This document shows positions 1 to 6,885 of a stretch of DNA of 64,000 nt, in pieces. The notes below the pieces were generated by a model that worked only from the letters and a program-made list of their open reading frames with translations, ran no database searches and was not told the DNA's origin. Source of the stretch: Candidatus Aalborgicola danicus (GTDB taxonomy: Bacteria; Pseudomonadota; Gammaproteobacteria; Burkholderiales; Burkholderiaceae_C); the NCBI GenBank assembly GCA_016703945.1, contig JADJBC010000012.1:1-64000 (forward strand). Reading direction: 5' to 3'. Made by a program: the position numbers and the translations under genes. Each line of letters opens with the position of its first letter. Positions within the stretch are counted from its first letter, which is position 1.

Positions 1-5
1 AGTCA

Positions 6-70
6 CTATCAAAAGCATAGCTGTATAAGCACATTCACGAGGGCTGGAGGCCAATTTCGCCTAAGCTTTT
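6..70 (+). repeat. 65-70 bp interspersed repeat, copy 1
   Basis: This copy begins with CTATCAAAAGCATAGCTG and ends with the diagnostic ACGAGGGCTGGAGGCC followed by AATTT and CTTTT. The spacing between ATAGC and the GAGGGCT block matches the other copies in the window. It lies just beyond the 3' end of the decayed GGDEF/EAL gene. Confidence 0.7.
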
Positions 71-105
71 GGTGAACTTTCCACTCCTGCGTCCACCCGC
101 AACCT

Positions 106-2491
106 TTACGGTGTACCGCCCAAATACAGCGCCTCAAACACGGTATCCGGCACCGGTTGGCCTGAACAGGCCAACCCTGCATCTCGTCACAGCCCAATAC
201 GCCGCAGCAGGCGCAACTGGTCATCGCTGTCCACCCCCTCGGCAACCACTTTGAGCTTGAGCGTGGGCCAGGTTGATGATGTGGTCGAGACCAGGGCCAA
301 TCGCGCGGTGACTCGGTCATGTCAGCACAAAGGAGCGGTCAATCTTCAATTAGTGTCCACCGGAAACTTGGAGGAGTAACTCAGCGACGAAAAGCCGGTA
401 CAAAGTCATCAATGGCGTTAATCCCATGTCACGAATGGTTGCAGGCTGGAAATGCTATGTTTGACGTCCTCCATGATCAGGCTCTCGGTAATCTCCAGCT
501 CCAGCCCGGCGGGGGCAAACGGGTCAATGCCGATGGCGCTGCGCACCTCTTCGATGAAATTGCGGTTGCGCAGTTGCAAGGATGACACGTTGACGGCTAT
601 GCGCACCACCGCCAGACCCGCCGCACGCCAACGCAGGTAGTCAGAAACGGCCTGGCGCAAAGCCCAACGAGCCACGGCATGGACGAGACCGGCCTCCAGC
701 ACCGGGATAAATTGGGCGGCGGCACCAAACCGGTGTGGGGGTCATTCCAGCGGATCAGCGCTTCGCGCCGGTGACAGTACCCGTAGCGGGTCGACCTTTG
801 GCTGGTAATACTAACACGAATTCGCCGCGATCCAGGGCCAGACGCAACTGGTTCTCCAGCGTCACTTTGCTGGCTACGGCTTCGGTCATTTGGGGGGGTA
901 CATCGGGCCAAAGGGTTCACCCCGGCCTTGGCGCGCTTGAGCGCCGCCTCGTGACCACGAACAATGTGACGGCGTCGGCCCCACCAGTAGGAACACAGCG
1001 GACGCCGACCTTGATGCCCACCCGGAACGTAGCCTCCGACAGGGTGAAACAAATGCTCCTGAAGGCCGCCTGCTTGCGTTCCAGCAAAAGCACCACATCG
1101 TCCGCCTGTTGCACCAGGGCGTAGAAACGCGCCCGCAAAGTGGTCCGCACCAGCCGCGCAAACAGCGTGGCATCACCCACATTGCGGGTCAGCCACGGGT
1201 TGCCTGGCGCAGCAGTTCATCACCGGCGGGCTGACCCAGGCTGTCATTGATGTTCTTGAAGCGCTCGATATCCATCAGGTACACCGCCAACTGGTGCGCA
1301 CCGGTGCCAGCGCTGCGCACATATTGCGCCAGGCGCTCCAGGAACAGCCGCTGGTTGGCCAGCCCGGTGAGCACGTCGTAATAGGCCAGGTAGTCGATGC
1401 GCTCCTGCTTGTCGATGTGGTCTATGGCGAATGACACGTCGCCCGCCAGCTCGGTCAACAGAGTCATCTCTTCGTCACGGAAAAAATCCCGCTCGCTGGC
1501 GTACAGCACCAACGTGCCGACCGCGTTGCCTGCAACGATCAGCGGCAGAATTGCCAGCGAATTGACACCTGAATCGACGTACTGCTTCCGAAAAACGACC
1601 TCGACATTGCCCTCCAAGTCATTGACGACAACCGCCTTCTTGTGTGTGACGACGCGCTGCAGCAGGGTACTTCGGAGTTCAGGACTATCCACCGAAATAA
1701 AATAGCTCTTGAGTGCGATGTAAAGCGCGTCGTCCACGCCCGCGGAGGCTGCCAGCGCCACCTTTCCCGTGGTTTGGTCCGCGATGGCAATTAGAGCCAT
1801 GCGAAACCCCCCAGCCTCGACCGATATGCGGCAGGCCTCACCAAACAGCGTGGCACGGTCGGCGACGCGGACAATGAGTGTATTGATGCCACTCAATGTT
1901 GCGTAAACCCGGTTCAGGTAAACGATTCTTTCGGCAGCCGCTCGCCGCTCCGTGACATCCATGTGCATGACCACCGCACCGCTCGGATGGTCCTGAGACA
2001 GCGGCGTCACGGTCAACTGGAACCACCGCGGCTCATTGGGTGCGTTGCAGGGATACTCCAGTGAAAAGCTCGGGGTTTCCCCGTCCAGCACCGACCGCAG
2101 GCCAGCCGCTCCGCCTTTGCTTCTTCGACCAAGCGCCTTGGGCCTCGTCGCAAACCTGCAGGTAGTTAAGCCCCACACCCGACTCCAGCGCCAAATATTC
2201 ATTGGCACTGGCGAACCTCCGCCAGGCGCCATTCACGGCGATGATCCTGCCCTGAGAGTCCAGCAAGGCGATATGCGTCGGCAACGCATTGAGAATCGCA
2301 CTTTGTCTGGCGGCCTCACTCACGCGCAAGTGGTCTTGTGCGGTGCGCAGCAAAAAGGGTTCCCCGGCCTGGTTGACCACGGCATCAACCTCGCCCGCCG
2401 TCAAGTCCTCCAGCCGCTGGCCGGTGGCGTGCAAGGTCTCGATGAGGCCCAGAACCTCGTCCTTCGTGCCTTGGGTGGGTAAATCTGTCAT
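106..2491 (-). pseudogene. Decayed PAS-GAF-GGDEF-EAL cyclic-di-GMP signalling gene
   Basis: The original product was a multidomain c-di-GMP enzyme. It starts at ATG 2491, overlapping the kaiB stop by ATGA. In order, in different frames, one can read: a PAS domain (about 2330-1930, ending in MHMDVTERRAAAERI), a GAF domain (about 1880-1430), a GGDEF domain beginning YYDVLTGLANQRLFLERL (about 1385), an EAL segment with LELEITESLIMEDV (about 480-420), the FSSLSY-KFPVDT segment (about 400-350), and a terminal KLKVVAEGVDSDDQLRLL (about 270-215). Frame changes occur near 2130, 1190, 1130 and 1000, and there are in-frame stops in the EAL part. The GGDEF signature itself falls in the damaged stretch and is not recognisable. 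The lesions are too many for one sequencing error. The intact N-terminal piece (2033-2491, 152 aa) could still be translated. Confidence 0.85.
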
Positions 2492-2805
2492 GGCATTTCG
2501 CCTCGGGGCGGCCCAGCGGCGAAATCACCCTCCAGGTCCAGCACGCGCAACACCATGGCGGTCTGGCTAAGCGTACCCACGATGCAGCGCACCGGCAGTG
2601 GCCAGGTGCGTACCAAAGTAGGGGTGAGGTAGATGGCATCGGACAGGGCACGATTGGGTTGCTTGAACACGTCCACGACCTCCACCTCGCTGCGCCCTGC
2701 GAGATGGGTTTTGCACAACGCGGCCAGATTGGTCCGCGCCTGCCCGGAATTGAGCGCGTCGTCAGCCACATACAGGCGAAACTTGTAAACCACCGGGCGG
2801 CTCAT
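2488..2805 (-). CDS. kaiB: KaiB-like clock protein
   Basis: This 105-aa protein has the length and pattern of KaiB, a thioredoxin-like protein that binds KaiC and in cyanobacteria drives its dephosphorylation phase. Visible family features are the N-terminal strand YKFRLYVADDALNSGQA, the middle VEVVDVFKQPNRA, and LTPTLVRTWPLPVRCIVGTLS, which matches the conserved ATPTL-K--P-P-R-IIG-L-S segment. The start ATG overlaps the kaiC stop (TCAT at 2802-2805) and its stop overlaps the next start (2488-2491), so the three genes were translationally coupled. No kaiA is present, as is usual outside cyanobacteria. The C-terminal 12 residues are encoded by a palindromic repeat and are unlikely to be ancestral. 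Family assignment is firm; a real timing role is inference. Confidence 0.9.
   Translation of the reverse strand: MSRPVVYKFRLYVADDALNSGQARTNLAALCKTHLAGRSEVEVVDVFKQPNRALSDAIYLTPTLVRTWPLPVRCIVGTLSQTAMVLRVLDLEGDFAAGPPRGEMP
2495..2525. repeat. GC-rich palindromic repeat (family A), partial copy in kaiB 3' end
   Basis: ATTTCGCC at 2495-2502 pairs with GGCGAAAT at 2518-2525 around a GGGGCGGCCCAGC core. The same TTTCGCC-GGGGCGGCCC-GGCGAAA unit occurs at 36074-36106. It encodes the last residues of KaiB (DFAAGPPRGEMP). Confidence 0.6.
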
Positions 2806-4550
2806 GGTTTAGCCCCCGTGCCGCCGGTTAAGGCGGTGGCATCGGCGCCGCGCAACTCCTCCAGGCGGGTGCGGTCGCGCGACACGTCGCCAGCAAGGCT
2901 CTTGGAGCTGCTGAGCAGCAGCGCCTTCTCAATTTGCTTGGCCGCCAGTTCAGTCTGCAGCGACTTCACGCGTACTTCCAACTCCGCCTCCTCGGTATCC
3001 AGGCGCACCCGTTTGAGCTTGCGGGCCACATCAACCGCTTCGCTGGCGACGCGCTCGGCGCGCTCTTTCTCCCACCGCAGCGTGCCCATCAATACCTCGC
3101 CGCCCGCGGTGTAGATATCGGCCAGGGTGACACCACTGTCGCTCAGAATCAGCTCGCGCACCTGGTTGGAGTGCGCCGTTCCGCGTGACTTGACGATGGA
3201 CAGGCCACGATTGCGCTCGCCCGCCTGCACCAGGTAGCTCAAGTGGATCCAGGTGTCGACCTGGGCCGAGAGTTGCAACGGCGAGCTGCCTTCGGCCGGG
3301 CTGGACATTTCGTCGAGTAAGCGGGTGCACAGCAAGGTGGTGCCATCGGCCTTGGCCCAGTCAATCAGCCGCTCGGCCACGCTGTGGGCGTTCGTTTCGG
3401 TGCCGGATTTGGACCAGGTGGAAACGGGGTCAATGACGACACAGCGGGCGCGGTGCTCCTTGGCCAGTGCCTTGATGCGCACCAGATAAGTCTCGGCGCT
3501 GCCCGAGATGCTGCGGGCAGAGGCCATGCGCAAAACGCCGCTTTCTAAAAAAGTAGCCAGCCGGATGCCCACCGAGGCCAGGTTGCGGATCACCTCGCCG
3601 CCATCCGAATCAAAGCTGACGAACAAGGTGCGTTCACCGCGCTCGCAGGCGGCCTGCACAAAGGCACCGCTCAGGGTGGTTTTGGCGGTACCGGAAAAAC
3701 CGGTCACCAGCACGCTGGCGCCCCGGTAGTAACCACCACCCAGCATGGTGTCCAGGCGCTCCACGCCACTGGAAATGCGCTCATTGGTTACCGGGGTCTC
3801 CGAGCTGTCCAGGGCGCGTGCGACAGCCACTTCAAAGCCGCTGTTGCCGATCAGGAAAGGCGACTCGTTTTCGTCAAAACTGGAACCGCGAAACTTTTGC
3901 ACCCGCAGGTTGCGTTGCGACACGCCCTGCACCACACTGTGGTTGAGGATGACCGCGCAGTCCACCATGAACTGCATGAAGCCAAAGGGTTGCTGGCTGA
4001 TGGCATTGGTTTGGTCGGTGTCGGCCTTCAGGGTGATGATGCCGGTCAACTGGTGTGCCAACAACCACTGGTGCAGCCGGTAAACCTCACGCCGCTGGGC
4101 ATGCGCGTCAGGCAACAAGGCCAGCACGATATCGAGTGCGTCAAAAACAATGCGCTGCGCGCCAGCGGCCTGGATGCGCGCCTCCAACGCGGCCAGCATG
4201 CCGCAAAAATCGAAGTCGCCCGACTGGATCAGGTCGGGTTGGGGTTGTGCATCCAGAAAGAACAGCTTTTTCCTTTGGGGGACTGTGATGTCCCAGCCAA
4301 AGCTGCTGGCGTTGTCGAGGATGCGCTGAGAGGTCTCCTCAAATGCCACAAAGATGCCCGGCTCCTTGCAGTGTTGCACACCATGCACCAGAAACTGCAG
4401 GGCAAACACCGTCTTGCCGGAACCCGGCCCGCCCACGACCAGCGTAGTGCGGCCCTGTGGCAGGCCACCACCCGTGATGGCGTCAAAGCCGCTGATACCC
4501 GTCGGCACCTTGTGCGGGGAATTCATCGCCGGTACTTGGACGGATTTCAT
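2802..4550 (-). CDS. kaiC: KaiC-like double RecA-domain ATPase
   Basis: This 582-aa protein has two KaiC/RecA domains. CI carries Walker A GGPGSGKT (residues 40-47) and the catalytic pair in FVAFEET (E71, E72). CII carries an altered Walker A, GFSGTAKT (284-291), and VSFDSDGGEV where canonical KaiC has two catalytic glutamates. The region aligned with the cyanobacterial phosphosites (S431/T432) reads LQLSAQVDTW, so the serine is kept (S428) and the threonine is alanine (A429). A charged, probably coiled-coil tail (about 490-570) follows, longer than in cyanobacterial KaiC. A second in-frame ATG nine codons in (4526) is an alternative start. It is the first gene of a kaiC-kaiB-GGDEF/EAL operon. 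I infer an ATPase signalling switch rather than a proven circadian clock. Confidence 0.92.
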   Translation of the reverse strand: MKSVQVPAMNSPHKVPTGISGFDAITGGGLPQGRTTLVVGGPGSGKTVFALQFLVHGVQHCKEPGIFVAFEETSQRILDNASSFGWDITVPQRKKLFFLDAQPQPDLIQSGDFDFCGMLAALEARIQAAGAQRIVFDALDIVLALLPDAHAQRREVYRLHQWLLAHQLTGIITLKADTDQTNAISQQPFGFMQFMVDCAVILNHSVVQGVSQRNLRVQKFRGSSFDENESPFLIGNSGFEVAVARALDSSETPVTNERISSGVERLDTMLGGGYYRGASVLVTGFSGTAKTTLSGAFVQAACERGERTLFVSFDSDGGEVIRNLASVGIRLATFLESGVLRMASARSISGSAETYLVRIKALAKEHRARCVVIDPVSTWSKSGTETNAHSVAERLIDWAKADGTTLLCTRLLDEMSSPAEGSSPLQLSAQVDTWIHLSYLVQAGERNRGLSIVKSRGTAHSNQVRELILSDSGVTLADIYTAGGEVLMGTLRWEKERAERVASEAVDVARKLKRVRLDTEEAELEVRVKSLQTELAAKQIEKALLLSSSKSLAGDVSRDRTRLEELRGADATALTGGTGAKP

Positions 4551-4694
4551 AGCTGTGGCGCTTGGCGAGACAACAGTCGGGTCATGGTGGCGTCCTCCGT
4601 TTATTTCCTCAGGGTAGGACGCCCTTTACCAAACGTCGGTACGTTGGCTCACTTAGGGATCAGAGCAGCATCCATGCGCTGGAAATGGCCCGGC

Positions 4695-5090
4695 TCACTT
4701 CACGGGAGTGATGATCACACTTTCGCTCAGAACGCCGCCCGCTGCGACACTGCCCTCGACCCTTGACGGGTTGAACACGCGGGCTTCACATGCCGAGCGC
4801 TCTACGCCCTGAAACTCTGCGCAACGCAGCACAGCATTGCGCTGGTATTGGTCGGGCGCATCGCTCAAACCGCCACGGCGGGACTCTGCCAGCGCGTTGC
4901 GCGCTTCGCTTCGGCAGACATTGACCGGCTGGCTGGACTGAGCGCTATTGCACTGCGCCAACTCCGCGCGGTAACGCGCTTGTGCATCCGCCTGGGCTTG
5001 CGAGGTGCCTGCATACGCCGTGCCCACGGCTCCGAGAAGGAACAACGTGGCGGGAATGAGGTGGCGAATGGATTGAAAAGTAGGGGTCAT
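4695..5090 (-). CDS. Small secreted protein of unknown function
   Basis: This is a 131-aa protein from the ATG at 5090. An earlier in-frame start at 5162 would put 24 residues before the signal peptide and is less likely; an AGGA lies about 11 nt before 5090. The N-terminus (IRHLIPATLFLLGAVGTAYAG) is a typical Sec signal peptide with cleavage after AYA. The mature part has four cysteines (QCNSAQ, VCRSEA, RCAEF, ACEARV), which could form two disulfides in the periplasm, and a charged A/R/E-rich stretch. I do not recognise a named domain. It stands alone between kaiC and the toxin-antitoxin pair. Confidence 0.75.
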   Translation of the reverse strand: MTPTFQSIRHLIPATLFLLGAVGTAYAGTSQAQADAQARYRAELAQCNSAQSSQPVNVCRSEARNALAESRRGGLSDAPDQYQRNAVLRCAEFQGVERSACEARVFNPSRVEGSVAAGGVLSESVIITPVK

Positions 5091-5266
5091 GGTGGTTGCG
5101 TCCTTGTGTTGACCTCTTAGGCTAGGGACAAAGCTCTCTGCCATCTGTGCGAATGCGCACACAAAGCGCGCGCCGCTGGCATTCAGCGGTCGGTCATCGA
5201 ATCCAAAGTCTGCAGCTCCTATTATTTTGGCTTACCATCCGTCTTACTTTCACAGCAAAGACCACC

Positions 5267-5527
5267 ATGGAAACCGTCACCCTATCCAGCAAAGGCCAGC
5301 TCGTCATTCCCAAGGGCGTGCGTGATGACGCGCACATCACCGCGGGTTCGCGCCTGGAGGTGCAGTATGTGGACGGCGAAATTCGGTTGCGCCCGCTGCC
5401 CGACCAGAAAGAGTCTTCGTTGGAAGCGGTAGCGGGCTGCCTGTTCAAACCTGACCGCAAACCACTGAATGACGCACAGACCCAAGCTGCCATTCGGGCC
5501 AAACTCAAAGCCCGTAACGCACCGTGA
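5267..5527 (+). CDS. AbrB/MazE-type antitoxin (VapB-like)
   Basis: This 86-aa protein starts at ATG 5267. Its N-terminal swapped-hairpin DNA-binding motif reads METVTLSSKGQLVIPKGVRD, followed by GSRLEVQYVDGEIRLRP, the classical AbrB/SpoVT pattern. The C-terminal half, rich in A/K/Q, would wrap the toxin. Its stop overlaps the toxin start (GTGA at 5524-5527), so synthesis is coupled. By family behaviour it should neutralise the PIN toxin downstream and repress its own promoter. A longer frame opens at 5147, but the AbrB domain starts exactly at 5267. Confidence 0.9.
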   Translation: METVTLSSKGQLVIPKGVRDDAHITAGSRLEVQYVDGEIRLRPLPDQKESSLEAVAGCLFKPDRKPLNDAQTQAAIRAKLKARNAP

Positions 5528-5916
5528 TTGCGCTCGACACCAATGTGCTGGCCCGTCTGCTGTTGCAAGATGATGCAGCCCAATTCATCCGCGCCAAAGC
5601 GCTGCTTGCTACGGACCAGCCGTTCACCGCGCCAGTGACCGTGCTGTTGGAGTTGGTGTGGGTGCTGGAGTCCAACGACTGCATGGCCACGGACATCCAG
5701 CGGGCTTTGAATTTACTTCTGAACCTGCCCAACTTCAACCCGCCACAGGCCGCAGCCGTGCGTTTAGCGCTGGATGCCTTTGTACAAGGCATGGATTTTG
5801 CCGATGCCCTGCATCTGGCGCTCTGCAAGGACGAAGACGCGCTGATCACCTTTGATAAAGCCTTTGTAAAGAAAGCGAGCAAGGGCGGATCGGCCTTACC
5901 GGTCCGGCTGGTTTGA
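5524..5916 (+). CDS. PIN-domain ribonuclease toxin (VapC-like)
   Basis: This 130-aa protein starts with GTG and overlaps the antitoxin stop by 4 nt. PIN features: ALDTNVLARLLLQDD at the N-terminus (first catalytic Asp, D5), a conserved Glu in VLLELVWVLES, MDFADALHLALC with the third acidic residue, and LITFDKAF near the end. Such proteins are Mg2+-dependent RNases that cleave specific RNAs when the antitoxin is degraded. All acidic positions I can place are present, so the toxin looks intact. A second, unrelated PIN/AbrB pair lies at 55528-56170 in the opposite orientation. Confidence 0.9.
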   Translation: MIALDTNVLARLLLQDDAAQFIRAKALLATDQPFTAPVTVLLELVWVLESNDCMATDIQRALNLLLNLPNFNPPQAAAVRLALDAFVQGMDFADALHLALCKDEDALITFDKAFVKKASKGGSALPVRLV

Positions 5917-6009
5917 GGTGGAAGCCTGCTTAACGCCCAGCGCGCCGCCGAAGAAGAGGCTGGCACCATGCGCTGGCTCCGCCCGGAGTTTCAAAACCCG
6001 GCAGCACAA

Positions 6010-6078
6010 TCGCTACAAAATCAGGAGCTATCCACGCAGGAAACACGAGGGCTACAGGTCGATTTGGCACCTTTAAAA
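6010..6078 (+). repeat. 65-70 bp interspersed repeat, copy 2
   Basis: It reads TCGCTACAAAATCAGGAGCT, then after about 17 nt CACGAGGGCTACAGGTCGAT and CACCTTTAAA. It fills the space between the VapC gene and the 3' end of the HigA-like gene. Confidence 0.75.
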
Positions 6079-6082
6079 CTGG

Positions 6083-6310
6083 CTAAAGAACCGCCTCCAA
6101 CCCTTTGCGATCCAGCAGATGGAGCAACTTGAGTGATGGCCCGCTGGGATGCTTTTCACCGCCTTCCCACTTGCGCACGGTCGACAAACTTGTATTGAGT
6201 ACCGCCGCCAGCACGGCCTGGCTTAGCTGGAGATGGTCCCGCAATGCGCGGATTTTTTCACTGTCGTAGTTGGGCACCGGGTCAAGACACAACGCATCGA
6301 ACTTGTGCAT
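6083..6310 (-). CDS. HigA-like Xre-family antitoxin, N-terminally frameshifted
   Basis: The 75-aa frame has an HTH_3 fold: KIRALRDHLQLSQAVLAAVLNTSLSTVRKWEGGEKHPSGPSLKLLHLLDRKG. Related antitoxins are about 105 residues. The missing N-terminus is readable upstream in the same frame as KAKSHIFEAVHETASDLHRLGFIDKRN, but it joins the natural start (ATG at 6402-6404, ATGACAAAA) only if one A is removed from the A5 run at 6395-6399. Either the antitoxin is made from the internal ATG at 6310, which keeps the whole HTH, or it is a pseudogene. It lies just downstream of a broken toxin gene. Confidence 0.65.
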   Translation of the reverse strand: MHKFDALCLDPVPNYDSEKIRALRDHLQLSQAVLAAVLNTSLSTVRKWEGGEKHPSGPSLKLLHLLDRKGLEAVL

Positions 6311-6401
6311 ATTGCGTTTGTCAATAAACCCGAGGCGATGCAGATCGCTGGCAGTCTCGTGAACTGCTTCAAAAATATGGCTCTTTGCTTTAACTTTTTG
6401 T

Positions 6402-6741
6402 CATGGCATATTTCCTGTAAAGACCCGTCTTCAACTGCGCGAACCAACTGCGGCCCCGTGATGGCCAGCAACTGGGCTGCGATAGCCTGCAATGCATCCA
6501 GCTCATCGTGCGCAATGTTGGCACACCTTTTCTCAACCTAGACAAGCTGGGTTCCCCGTTGGTAGCACCAGTTGGGCGCCACCGCGTTTGCCAGCAACCG
6601 CTTCTTCACGACACCGCCACCCAGGTCTGCGTCGATCAGCCCCTGCGACATTTCCGCTACCGCTTCGCACAGAGCCGCATCGGTCAGCTCTGTTTTGCGC
6701 ATCCAGCGACTGAAATGACGGGTTTTGAATACGCGCTTCAC
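6402..6741 (-). pseudogene. Broken HigB/RelE-type toxin gene
   Basis: The gene starts at ATG 6741 with MKRVFKTRHFSRWMRKTELT and continues AVAEMSQGLIDADLGGGVVKKR, a pattern I associate with RelE/HigB-type toxins. After KKR the frame is lost near 6598. The expected continuation (VAGKRGGAQLVL) is visible in another frame, part of the core seems deleted, and the family C-terminus (ANIAHDELDALQAIAAQLL, then LQEICHDKK) is readable at about 6520-6400. Toxin and antitoxin were adjacent and overlapping. The lesions should inactivate the toxin; the antitoxin gene is also damaged at its start. Confidence 0.7.
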
Positions 6742-6801
6742 GGAATGATTATGCCACTTAGTGGTATAGACAAAAATCTTTCCAAAAGAAAAGCCAGCTA
6801 G

Positions 6802-6872
6802 AATTTGCTACCAAATCCATAGCTGGCTGCACATATTCCACGAGGGCTTGAGGCCTAAATGGCCTTCAGCAC
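6802..6872 (+). repeat. 65-70 bp interspersed repeat, copy 3
   Basis: This is a well-preserved copy: AATTTGCTACCAAATCCATAGCTGGCTGC, then CCACGAGGGCTTGAGGCC and AAATGGCCTTCA. It lies immediately downstream of clpB (stop at 6886), between clpB and the toxin remnant. Key blocks are at 6804-6810, 6819-6828 and 6838-6854. Confidence 0.8.
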
Positions 6873-6885
6873 TCCGCGTCAGACA

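Noticed and set aside
4543..4580. Possible repeat copy upstream of kaiC (TTTCATAGCTGTGGCGCTTGG)
   Set aside because: Has ATAGCTG but nothing like GAGGGCTAGAGGCC at the required spacing.
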